Of a stretch of DNA of 64,000 bases, positions 14,391 through 22,936 are shown piece after piece. The translations under genes and the position numbers were made by a program. The DNA lies in NCBI GenBank assembly GCA_019240525.1, contig JAFAYE010000001.1, positions 2,081,300 to 2,145,299 on the forward strand. Reading direction: 5' to 3'. The notes beneath the pieces are model-generated. The model saw only the letters and a program-made list of their open reading frames with translations, was not told the origin of the DNA and did not search any database. The stretch comes from Candidatus Eremiobacterota bacterium (GTDB lineage Bacteria; Vulcanimicrobiota; Vulcanimicrobiia; Vulcanimicrobiales; Vulcanimicrobiaceae). Position 1 is the stretch's first letter. Each line of letters begins with the position of its first letter.

Positions 14391-16444
14391 GCTCGCAAAA
14401 ACGGGCGGTGTATGCGTTTGCCGCCATTTTATTGACGGTCGTGGCCATTCTGATCGTACCCCTGCCGCCATGGCTGCTGGACGCGTTGCTCGGGATTAAC
14501 ATCTTTGGTTCGGCGCTGGTTTTGCTGCTCGCCGTAACCGTTGAGGATCCGCTCGAGTTCTCGGCGTTTGCGCCGGCATTGCTGGTCGCCACGCTCTTTC
14601 GGCTCTCCCTCGACGTGTCGGCCACGCGTCTAATTTTAACCTCGGGCTCGACGCCGGGCGCCGTCGGCTCGATCATTCCAGCGTTCGGCGCGTTCGTGGT
14701 TCATGGAAATCTCGTTGTCGGCATCATCGTTTTTGCGATCTTGGTCACCATCCAGTTCGTCGTCATCGCCAGCGGCTCGCAGCGTGTGGCAGAAGTTGCG
14801 GCGCGGTTCACCCTCGACGCCATGCCGGGAAAGCAGATGGCGATCGATGCCGACGTGCACGCGGGCGCGCTCGACGCTGAAGGCGCGCGCCGTAAACGCG
14901 AAACGGTGCAGCGCGAGGCCGACTTCTACGGCGCCATGGACGGCGCCGGAAAATTTGTGAAGGGCGACGCGATCGCCGCGCTGGTGATCGTCGCGCTCAA
15001 TCTGACCGGCGGCATCGTTGTTGGTGTGGCCTATCACGCGCTCTCGCCGCTCGACGCGCTCAACACCTTCGCGCTGCTTTCCATCGGCAACGCGCTCGTC
15101 ACGACGCTTCCGGCATTTCTTATCTCGACGGGGATGGGAATGATGGTGACGCGAGTCGCGTCCGAAGGATCGCTGGGCGTCGACCTCGCCGCACAGCTCT
15201 TCGCGCGACCCGACGCGTTGCGCAGCGCCGGCGGCCTGATGCTCGCGCTCGCGCTCGTCCCGGCGCTGCCGCGTCCGCTCTTTTTCGTGCTCGGCGCGAG
15301 CGCGTTTTCGATTGCCCATGCGGCGCAACGGCAACGCAAACGACGCGAAGCCGAGTCAAACGAAACGCGCGAGCGCATCAGGCGAAATGCTATGCGCCGG
15401 CCGGAGCTCGCGCTCGGCCTGGTCGGCGTCGACGCCATCTCGATCGACATCGGCGCCGACCTAGCGAATCTGCTCGCAGCACCGCTGGCCGACGCGCTGC
15501 TCGATAGGATTGGCGAAGTTCGCCGCGCGCTCGCCGCCGACATCGGCGTCGTGCTTCCCGGCGTACGACTGCGTGACGACCTTTCACGCGATCCGCACAG
15601 TTACCGCATTCGAGTTCGCGATCGTCTGGTCGCGACAGGTCGTCTCGATCTCGAGCGCGTGCTGGCGGTGGCCGGCGAGACGGTGCTCGAACGATTGAAC
15701 GGCGCCATCGAACGAGAGCCGGTCTATGGCTTGCCCGCCGCCTGGATCGACCCGGCGGCACGCGAACTCGCGGCCGACCTCGGAGCGCTCGTCTTCGATC
15801 CGATCTCCGTCTTGGGTTCGCATCTGGCGGAGATCTCACGGACGTATGCCGCCCAGCTTGTGGGACGTCAAGAACTGCAGACGCTGCTCGAGCATTTGCG
15901 TTCGACGATGCCGGCGTTGGTCAAAGAAGTGGGAAGCGACGCGTTGCCATTGCGCGCGTTCCACCGCGCCGTTACGCTATTGTTGCGCGAGGGCGCGTGG
16001 CCGCGCGATCCGGTCGCCGTGATCGAGGCGATGCTCGAAGCGAACACGCACGATCCGGCCGAGCTCGCCGAAGCGGCTCGCCGAGCAATCGTGCCCGATC
16101 TGTTGCGCCGTCGCGGCATCTCGCAACTCGAGCCGGCGATCTTCGAACCCGAGTTCGAAGGGAGACTGGTTGCCGCATGGTGCCGGTACGGTACCGACGG
16201 GCTCGAGCCGAGAACCGCACTTGCGCTGCGCGCCCGCATCGAAGGTTATGCTGCAACGACACCGCGTGACCGCGCGGCAGTCGTCTGTACCGCCGCACTG
16301 CGTCCGGTGCTGGCCGACTTCTTGCTGCGTTCCGGTATTCGCATCGGCGTCTACGCGTTCGGCGAATTGCCGAACGAGGTGAAGCTGGCGCCCGCCGAGG
16401 TGCTCGCGGAAGTCGAACCGAACGCGCTGGCGGCATGCACCTAA
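14387..16444 (+). CDS. flhA: Export apparatus protein FlhA
   Basis: The large export-gate protein (SctV type), 685 residues. The N-terminal half has about eight transmembrane segments, with the conserved VEDPLEFSAFAPALLVATLFRLSLDVSATRLIL and the FHIPEP-like cytoplasmic loop (RFTLDAMPGKQMAIDADVHAGALD, READFYGAMDGAGKFVKGDAIA). The C-terminal half is the nonameric substrate-docking domain. ATG at 14387 overlaps the flhB stop; the longer open frame upstream is not FlhA-like. It is the last secretion gene in this run. Confidence 0.97.
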   Translation: MSSQKRAVYAFAAILLTVVAILIVPLPPWLLDALLGINIFGSALVLLLAVTVEDPLEFSAFAPALLVATLFRLSLDVSATRLILTSGSTPGAVGSIIPAFGAFVVHGNLVVGIIVFAILVTIQFVVIASGSQRVAEVAARFTLDAMPGKQMAIDADVHAGALDAEGARRKRETVQREADFYGAMDGAGKFVKGDAIAALVIVALNLTGGIVVGVAYHALSPLDALNTFALLSIGNALVTTLPAFLISTGMGMMVTRVASEGSLGVDLAAQLFARPDALRSAGGLMLALALVPALPRPLFFVLGASAFSIAHAAQRQRKRREAESNETRERIRRNAMRRPELALGLVGVDAISIDIGADLANLLAAPLADALLDRIGEVRRALAADIGVVLPGVRLRDDLSRDPHSYRIRVRDRLVATGRLDLERVLAVAGETVLERLNGAIEREPVYGLPAAWIDPAARELAADLGALVFDPISVLGSHLAEISRTYAAQLVGRQELQTLLEHLRSTMPALVKEVGSDALPLRAFHRAVTLLLREGAWPRDPVAVIEAMLEANTHDPAELAEAARRAIVPDLLRRRGISQLEPAIFEPEFEGRLVAAWCRYGTDGLEPRTALALRARIEGYAATTPRDRAAVVCTAALRPVLADFLLRSGIRIGVYAFGELPNEVKLAPAEVLAEVEPNALAACT

Positions 16445-18231
16445 GTAGGCTTGATTGGATCATCGTCGCCGTCTCGTTAGGTGTCAGCTTCGTTCCGGCG
16501 ATCGTTATGGCGCGCCGAGCCGGGCGCAACATCACCGAATTCTTCGCGGCTGGGCGGGCGGCGCCGTGGTGGTTGATCGGTATCTCGCTCGTCGCGACCA
16601 CGTTTTCTACCGATACGCCCAATCTCGTCACTAATCTCGTTCGCGACGGCGGCGTTGCCGAAAACTGGGTCTGGTGGTCGTTTCTGCTCACCGGCATGGC
16701 GACGGTCTTTTTTTATGCGCGCCTCTGGCGGCGATCGCGCGTGCTGACCGATCTCGAGTTTTACGAACTTCGCTATGCGGGGCGCGCGGCGTCCTTCGTG
16801 CGCGGCTTCCGCGCGCTCTATCTCGGACTCTTTTTCAACTGCTGGATCATCGCGACGGTCAATCTTGCGCTGGTAAAGATCGCCGGCATCCTCTTCGGCT
16901 GGCCGCGTGCCGAAACGCTGGCAATTTCCGTCGCGATTCCCATTATCTTTGCGGCGACGGCAGGGCTGTGGGGCGTCATGGTCACCGATATGATTCAGTT
17001 TTGCATCACCATGACCTCAGCGTTCGCCGCGGCCTATTTTGCGATTCATGCGCCCGGAGTCGGCGGATTGCACGGGTTGATCGCACATGTGAGGGCTGCC
17101 AATCCCGGCGCGCTCGCGCTTGTGCCGGACTTCAAAGATTGGCACACGGCGCTCGGCATCTTCGTGATTCCGATCACGGTCTTGTGGTGGTCGGTCTGGT
17201 ATCCCGGCGCCGAACCCGGCGGCGGAAGCTACGTCGCGCAGCGAATGCTCGCCGCGCGCAGCGAATCCGACGCGCTCTTCGGCACGTTCGCCTTCCAAGT
17301 GATGCATTACGCGCTGCGGCCCTGGCCGTGGATCGTCGTCGCACTCGCCTCGACAATCGTCTATCCGACCATGCACGACATTCAACTGCGTTTTCCGGGA
17401 GTCGCACCGAGTCTGCTCGGGAACGACATCGCCTATCCGGCGATGCTCGTCTTTCTGCCCTCGGGTTTCGCGGGTTTCATGGTCGCGGGAATCTTCGCGG
17501 CCTATCGCTCGACGATCGAGACCCACCTGAACTGGGGGACGTCGTATCTCGTCCACGATTTCTATCAGCGCTTCATCGCGCCCGGCGCGAGCCAGCGCGA
17601 ACTTGTCTTCGCGGGCCGCCTCGTGACCGTACTCTTGATGGTGCTCGGCGTCGCGTTCACGCTCGCGCTCGACAACGCGAAGAACGCGTTCAATCTCTTG
17701 CTTTCGATCGGCGCGGGTACGGGTCTGATCTACTTGCTGCGCTGGTTTTGGTGGCGCATCAACGCCTGGAGCGAAGTAAGCGCGATGGCGGCGTCGTTCG
17801 TCGTCTCGCTCGGCTTCTTCGCCGCGGCCAAGTTGGGGCATACCGTCGACACGAGCGTCATGCTCTTGACGACCATCGCTACAACGACGGCGGTGTGGCT
17901 TGCCGTGACCTTTGCGACGCCGCCCGTCGACGCAAACGTGCTCGCCGAATTTTACGCGCGCGTCCGTCCTGCCGGTCCGGGCTGGTCGCGCATCCGGCGG
18001 CAGTTTGCCTTGGAGCGCTCGCCCGACTCGATGCCGCTGGCGCTCGCCGGCTGGGTTTTTGGGCTTGCCGCGGTCTACGGCGCACTCTTTGCCGCCGGGG
18101 GCTTCGTTTACGGACGGCCGGCAACCGGCATCGTTTGGAGCGGCATCGCCGCAGCGGCCATCGCCGGGCTGCTCGTCACCGGCCGCCATCTCTGGGAGGT
18201 CGCGGCAGGCCCGGCACGCGTGGAAGGCTAA
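16435..18231 (+). CDS. Sodium:solute symporter family (SSS) transporter
   Basis: A 598-residue polytopic transporter of the SSS/SLC5 type with about 13 hydrophobic helices. Features include ITEFFAAGRAAPWWLIGISLVATTFSTDTPN near TM1-2, a typical SSS opening, then GLWGVMVTDMIQFCITM, and PSGFAGFMVAGIFAAYRSTIETHLNWGTSYLVHDFYQRF in the later core. The substrate cannot be read from the sequence. It overlaps the flhA 3' end by 10 bp but is not a secretion gene by family. Confidence 0.9.
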   Translation: MHLSRLDWIIVAVSLGVSFVPAIVMARRAGRNITEFFAAGRAAPWWLIGISLVATTFSTDTPNLVTNLVRDGGVAENWVWWSFLLTGMATVFFYARLWRRSRVLTDLEFYELRYAGRAASFVRGFRALYLGLFFNCWIIATVNLALVKIAGILFGWPRAETLAISVAIPIIFAATAGLWGVMVTDMIQFCITMTSAFAAAYFAIHAPGVGGLHGLIAHVRAANPGALALVPDFKDWHTALGIFVIPITVLWWSVWYPGAEPGGGSYVAQRMLAARSESDALFGTFAFQVMHYALRPWPWIVVALASTIVYPTMHDIQLRFPGVAPSLLGNDIAYPAMLVFLPSGFAGFMVAGIFAAYRSTIETHLNWGTSYLVHDFYQRFIAPGASQRELVFAGRLVTVLLMVLGVAFTLALDNAKNAFNLLLSIGAGTGLIYLLRWFWWRINAWSEVSAMAASFVVSLGFFAAAKLGHTVDTSVMLLTTIATTTAVWLAVTFATPPVDANVLAEFYARVRPAGPGWSRIRRQFALERSPDSMPLALAGWVFGLAAVYGALFAAGGFVYGRPATGIVWSGIAAAAIAGLLVTGRHLWEVAAGPARVEG

Positions 18232-18246
18232 GCTCCACCGGCTCCA

Positions 18247-19617
18247 ATGGACTGGAAAAATTTAAAGGCGCCGTTCAAGGCGCTGGTCATCCTCGCTATT
18301 TGCGCGATTTCCATCTTCGTGGTCGTGCCGATCCAGAAGACGATTCATCTCGGGCTCGATCTGCAGGGCGGAGCGCGGCTCTTGCTGCAGCTCAACCCCA
18401 CCGCCGAGGTTCAGAAGATCACCGCGGAGGTGCAGGCCCAGACCCGCGAAGTGATCGATCGTCGCATCAACGGCCTCGGCGTCGCCGAACCGTCGATCAG
18501 CAACGTGGGAACGGATCGCATCTTGGTCGAGCTTCCCGCCGTCAAGGATCCCGATCAAGCCGAGCAGGTGCTCAAACAAGTTGCCGTGCTTGAGTATAAG
18601 ATCGTGCCGTTCGACGTCGCTCAGAAAGCCGAAGCCGCGCTCGCGGTGCAGCAACAGCCCAATGCGCCGGCGAAAGACAAGGCAGCCGCGGAACTCTATC
18701 TGTCAAAGACCGCCTATGAAAAGAGCGGCCCGGTCGTCTATTCCGGTAAGGACCTGAAAGGCGCACAGGCCAGCTACGATCAAGCGGGCCGGCCGAACAT
18801 CACCTTTCAAACCAAAGATCCGGCGAGATTCGGCAAGTTGACAACGGCGAACGTGCAAAAGCCGCTGGGGATCTTTCTCGATCATCGTTATGTCTCGGCG
18901 CCGACCGTGATCAGCCCGATCTACGATAGCGGCGAGATCACCGGATCGTTTACGCAAGAGCAAACGATAACCTTAGCCAACGAGCTCAACGCCGGCGCGC
19001 TTCCCGCGCGCATCTCAATTATCGAAAAAGAAACGATCGGACCCACGCTCGGAAAGATCGATCTCGTCCAATCCATGCGCGCCGCGGCACTCGGGTTGGG
19101 CTTGGTTTTGATCTTCATGGTCGGCGTCTACCGTTTACCGGGTTTGCTCGCCAACTTGGCTCTGGCGATCTACGTGCTGATCATGATGGCGATTCTCGCG
19201 CTCTCGCACGCCACGCTCACCTTGCCGGGCATCGCCGGTTTCGTGCTTTCGATCGGCATGGCCGTCGACGCGAACGTGCTGATCTTCGAACGCATCAAAG
19301 AGGAGCTCTGGAACGGCAAGACGATGCGCGCCGCCGTGCGTGTCGGATTCCAGCGCGCCTTCTCGGCCGTCTTCGACAGTCACTTCACTACGATCGTCGG
19401 CGCGGGCGTTCTCTACATGCTCGGGACCGGAACGGTTAAAGGCTTTGCCTTCACGCTTTTCTGGGGCACGGTCGTTTCGCTCTTCACGGCCGTCTTCATC
19501 ACGCGGTTCTTCGTCGACGTGCTGGTTGACAACGAGATCTTGACGTCACCGGAGCTGTACGGCGTCAAGCGGTCCGAGCTGGGAATCTTCGCCAAAACCG
19601 CCGGAGCGGAGACCTAA
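18247..19617 (+). CDS. secD: Protein translocase subunit SecD
   Basis: Sec accessory subunit that uses the proton gradient to help late translocation. LGLDLQGGARLLLQLN follows TM1. A P1-type periplasmic domain (EVIDRRINGLGVAEPSISNVG) spans to about residue 270, then five more TMs with VLSIGMAVDANVLIFERIKEEL, the SecD signature. The length of 456 residues is on the short side of normal. It is followed by secF after 3 bp. Confidence 0.97.
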   Translation: MDWKNLKAPFKALVILAICAISIFVVVPIQKTIHLGLDLQGGARLLLQLNPTAEVQKITAEVQAQTREVIDRRINGLGVAEPSISNVGTDRILVELPAVKDPDQAEQVLKQVAVLEYKIVPFDVAQKAEAALAVQQQPNAPAKDKAAAELYLSKTAYEKSGPVVYSGKDLKGAQASYDQAGRPNITFQTKDPARFGKLTTANVQKPLGIFLDHRYVSAPTVISPIYDSGEITGSFTQEQTITLANELNAGALPARISIIEKETIGPTLGKIDLVQSMRAAALGLGLVLIFMVGVYRLPGLLANLALAIYVLIMMAILALSHATLTLPGIAGFVLSIGMAVDANVLIFERIKEELWNGKTMRAAVRVGFQRAFSAVFDSHFTTIVGAGVLYMLGTGTVKGFAFTLFWGTVVSLFTAVFITRFFVDVLVDNEILTSPELYGVKRSELGIFAKTAGAET

Positions 19618-19620
19618 GCG

Positions 19621-20943
19621 GTGCTGTTCAGGCGGCTCAACTGGAATATCGTCGGCTGGTTCCGCACCGTCTCGTGGATTTCGTCCATCGTGATTGCGCT
19701 GGGCCTGGGCTCGATGATCTACCACGGCTTCGCCGGCGGCGACGGGTTCCACGCCAATCGGATGCTGCGGCTTGGCTTGTCGTTTACGGGCGGCACCGAC
19801 ATCGACGTTCAGTTTACGCAACCAACGACGACCGACAAGGTGAAGCAGGCGCTGGCCGGGCTCGGTATGAGCGAAGAATCGATTACGACGGCCGGCACCG
19901 ACGGTAAAGGCTTTGTCATTCAAACGCAAACGGCATACGCAAACGATTCGGCCCCGGTCTGGGCGGCGTTGAACACCGTGGCGCCGGTCGATCGCGCGGC
20001 GTCACAAATAACGTCGGTCGGCCCATCGCTGGGCCGCGAATACTTGACCAAGGCGCTCTGGGCGCTGGTCATTGCGCTCAGCATCCAGTTCATCTACATT
20101 GCCTTCCGATTCGGCTGGAACTACATTTTCGGCTTGGTGACGGTGATCGCGCTCTTGCGCGATGCGGCGATGATGATCGGCATCTATGCGCTGGCTAACC
20201 GCCGCGCCGACGACGCGTTCTTAGCCGCGGTGCTGACGGTTATCGGCTACTCGGTCATGGATACGATCGTCATTCTCGACCGAATCCGCGAGAATACCAA
20301 GCTCATGGCGGGCGCGGCCTACGAGAAGATCGTGAACGAGTCGATCAAGCAGACGATGACGCGTTCGTTCAATACGCTGGCGACGGTCGTCATCACGTTG
20401 GTGGCCCTCCTGGCTTTGGGCGGCGCCAGTCTGAAGAACTTTGCCTTTGCGCTGCTCGTCGGCATCTGCTCGGGCGGCTATCATTCCATCTTCTTTTCGG
20501 CGCCGCTGGTTCTCGTTTTTCGGCGGCGGCAGCTCGAAGCCGCCGCAAAGCGACGCCGCGCCAATCTCGCGCACGATCGTACGGTTACGTCGCGCTCGCG
20601 CTCCGAATCGGCCGTGCTCCAGAGCCGCGGCGGTATGCCGCGCGAGGACATCGTCGCCGCGCGCCGCGAGCGGCGCCAGAAAGCCAAAACCGCCCGTACC
20701 GTCGTGCCTGTGGCGGCGCCGCGCTATCGCAAGAAACGCGCCGACGATGCCGTGGCCGGCGTTGCCGTTGAAGAACAGCCCTACGGTAGTGAAGAAGTAA
20801 TGGATCCGCTCGACGCGCAGGAGGCGGGGTTGCACGATGCGGCGCTGGAGAAAGGGCACGAAGAAATCGCCCTCAATTTCGACGACCTCCCTGCGACAGG
20901 TTCCGCAGACGCCGAGCAGCGCGAAGAAGGGCCCCAGCACTAA
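19621..20943 (+). CDS. secF: Protein translocase subunit SecF with a long charged C-terminal extension
   Basis: SecF partner of SecD. The core, residues 1-310, has GLSFTGGTDIDVQF after TM1 and TVIGYSVMDTIVILDRIREN in the TM4 region. About 130 further residues follow the last TM: a basic part (RRRQLEAAAKRRRANLAHDR, RRERRQKAKTAR) and then an acidic tail. This extension is not part of the usual SecF and is probably cytoplasmic and disordered. The start is GTG at 19621. Confidence 0.95.
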   Translation: MLFRRLNWNIVGWFRTVSWISSIVIALGLGSMIYHGFAGGDGFHANRMLRLGLSFTGGTDIDVQFTQPTTTDKVKQALAGLGMSEESITTAGTDGKGFVIQTQTAYANDSAPVWAALNTVAPVDRAASQITSVGPSLGREYLTKALWALVIALSIQFIYIAFRFGWNYIFGLVTVIALLRDAAMMIGIYALANRRADDAFLAAVLTVIGYSVMDTIVILDRIRENTKLMAGAAYEKIVNESIKQTMTRSFNTLATVVITLVALLALGGASLKNFAFALLVGICSGGYHSIFFSAPLVLVFRRRQLEAAAKRRRANLAHDRTVTSRSRSESAVLQSRGGMPREDIVAARRERRQKAKTARTVVPVAAPRYRKKRADDAVAGVAVEEQPYGSEEVMDPLDAQEAGLHDAALEKGHEEIALNFDDLPATGSADAEQREEGPQH

Positions 20944-22936
20944 AGGACTGCCTGCGCCGACGCCCTCGGAGGCCGCATTTGAAGCGGCCTTTTGCGATTT
21001 TTCGTCGGCGAGCGAGTCGGCGAGCGAATCGACGAGCGCGTTCCTCGATCGCGTCTTTGCCAAAAGCGACGAGTATCTCCAGGATCCCTATTCGACCATC
21101 GGCGACGCGCCGCGATTCCATACCAAACTTGCCGGGGTTTCCTTCGAAGGGCGGCAGGACATCATCGCCGGTCTGCGCGCCGATGCCGCGCTCAAGCTCC
21201 TGCGCCAACCCGATAATCCGCACGACCGCAACGCGATCGCGGTGCACTACGGCGATCTTCAGCTCGGTTTTTTCAACAAGCGTCTGGCGGCGCACATCGC
21301 GCCCCGTATGGATGCGGGTGCGCGCTATCGCGCGCGTGTCGCCTCGCTCACCGGCGGACCGCAATACGCCAAGAATCGCGGCGTGAACGTTTTCGTCGAG
21401 CGCGAGGCGGATCTCATGGTCGGCGCGCATGGGCGATCTTCTACTGGCATTCTCGCTGCACGCTCGCCCGATCCCGGAGCCGATTCGCAGGACTCCGCCG
21501 CGGCGGTGCAGGCGGCGTTGATCGGCGCCGCGCAGCCGCACGAAGCGCAGCGAGCGGTACTCGAGCGTATCGCCGCCGGGAAGAACACGCTCGCCGTCAT
21601 GGGGACCGGTCGCGGTAAGTCGTTTTGCTTTCAGTTTTCCGCCGCAATGCGCGCCTTTGCCGGCTCCGGCAAGACGTTGGTCGTCTATCCGTTGCGCGCC
21701 CTGGCCAACGATCAATACGAGGCTTTGCGACGCACGCTCGAGCCGCTGGGGCTGCGTTGCTTTCGTGCCAACGGCTCGATCGATCACGACGAGCGAGCGC
21801 AGCTCTTCGAGGCGCTCAGTCGGGGATCGTGGGATCTCGTTCTGGCGACGCCGGAGTTTCTGGAGTTTCATCGCGATGCGTTGCGCGGGGTAAGCGCGCC
21901 GTCGTTCGCGGTGATTGACGAGGCGCATCACGTTCATGAATCGCGGCACCGGCCCGCGTATGCCCGCTTAGCCACGACCGTGCGCGGCCTGGGCAATCCG
22001 CAGATACTCGCGCTCACCGCAACGGCCGGCGAGGAGAGCTTCCGCCGCATCGTCGAGGAGTTGCGGATCGAGGCGTGGGTCATCGACCCGACCGTACGCG
22101 AGAATCTACACGTCGTCGATGCTCGCGAAACGCGAAACAAGAACTCGTACTTGGTCGAGCTCTTCGGCCGTGAGGGGTCGGGTGAGAAGGGCATCGTCTA
22201 TTGCAACTCGCGCACGGAAGCGACCGGCGTTGCTCGGCGGCTGCGTAAAGCGCTCGGCAACGATGTCGCCTTCTATCACGCGAAGATGCCCAACGCCGAT
22301 CGGCTCGAGGTCGAACGCCTCTTTCGCCAGGGCGAGTTGCGAGTGGTCGTCGCAACCTCCGCCTTCGGCGAAGGCATCGATTTGCCCGACGTTTCCAATG
22401 TCGTGCTCTTTCACCTCAACTTCGATTTCGGAGAGTTCAATCAGCAAGCGGGACGCGCCGGACGTAACGGCGCGCCGGCGCAAATTCACCTGCTCTATGG
22501 CCAACGAGATCGCGGGCTCAACGACTTCCTCATCGATCTCGACGCTCCAGCGCTGCCGATGTTGCGCGAACTCTATCGCGGAATCAAGAGCCTGGCGGGT
22601 AATGGCATTCTCCGCGCCGGCGACGCGGATATTGCGAGCAAGCTCGACGGCGAGCGGTTTCGCGACCGGCATGTCGGCGCCGCGCTGCGAATCTTTGCCG
22701 ACTCAGGGCTCGTCGAACTGGGCGATGATGACGAAGGGCGCTTCGTGCGCTTTCGTCCGGTCAGTGGCCGCATCGAAATGGAGCGCAACGCGCGTTACGT
22801 CGAAGGTGAGGCCACGCGCGAGTCGTTTGCGCGCTTCGCCGAAATCGCGTTGCGCGCGCCCGCCGAAACCCTGGAGCGGATCATCAATCGGCCGATTTAT
22901 CCGTCGAGCGTGCCGCTCCAGCGCGAGGGAATCTAA
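20837..22936 (+). CDS. HIRAN domain fused to a RecQ-like DEAH helicase
   Basis: Putative DNA helicase. A HIRAN domain (about residues 93-165: KLAGVSFEGRQDIIAGL, LLRQPDNPHDRNAIAV, LGFFNKRLAAHIA), a fold that binds DNA ends in other proteins, precedes a superfamily 2 helicase core. The core has Walker A MGTGRGKS, DEAH box VIDEAHH, LALTATAGEE, and motif VI QQAGRAGRNG. The C-terminus is a winged-helix-like region. The frame is open from ATG 20837, but the first 36 residues overlap secF and look like shadow. A hairpin terminator follows secF, and no ATG/GTG/TTG lies between 20944 and the HIRAN domain, so the true start is unresolved (CTG 20947 is one option). Role in DNA repair inferred. Confidence 0.8.
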   Translation: MRRWRKGTKKSPSISTTSLRQVPQTPSSAKKGPSTKGLPAPTPSEAAFEAAFCDFSSASESASESTSAFLDRVFAKSDEYLQDPYSTIGDAPRFHTKLAGVSFEGRQDIIAGLRADAALKLLRQPDNPHDRNAIAVHYGDLQLGFFNKRLAAHIAPRMDAGARYRARVASLTGGPQYAKNRGVNVFVEREADLMVGAHGRSSTGILAARSPDPGADSQDSAAAVQAALIGAAQPHEAQRAVLERIAAGKNTLAVMGTGRGKSFCFQFSAAMRAFAGSGKTLVVYPLRALANDQYEALRRTLEPLGLRCFRANGSIDHDERAQLFEALSRGSWDLVLATPEFLEFHRDALRGVSAPSFAVIDEAHHVHESRHRPAYARLATTVRGLGNPQILALTATAGEESFRRIVEELRIEAWVIDPTVRENLHVVDARETRNKNSYLVELFGREGSGEKGIVYCNSRTEATGVARRLRKALGNDVAFYHAKMPNADRLEVERLFRQGELRVVVATSAFGEGIDLPDVSNVVLFHLNFDFGEFNQQAGRAGRNGAPAQIHLLYGQRDRGLNDFLIDLDAPALPMLRELYRGIKSLAGNGILRAGDADIASKLDGERFRDRHVGAALRIFADSGLVELGDDDEGRFVRFRPVSGRIEMERNARYVEGEATRESFARFAEIALRAPAETLERIINRPIYPSSVPLQREGI
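20970..20993 (+). terminator. Likely intrinsic terminator after secDF
   Basis: AGGCCGC (20970-20976), 7-nt loop, GCGGCCT (20984-20990), then a short TTT run. It sits 27 bp after the secF stop. It also lies within the open frame of the helicase gene, so it may instead attenuate that gene or be a coincidence of coding sequence. Confidence 0.45.

Noticed and set aside
16674-18593. Plus-strand open frame of about 640 codons across the SSS transporter and secD
   Set aside because: Shadow frame, extremely Arg/His-rich, and it bridges two well-supported genes.
20873-21949. Minus-strand open frame of about 358 codons opposite the helicase
   Set aside because: Antisense to HIRAN and helicase motifs; no family signature and skewed composition.
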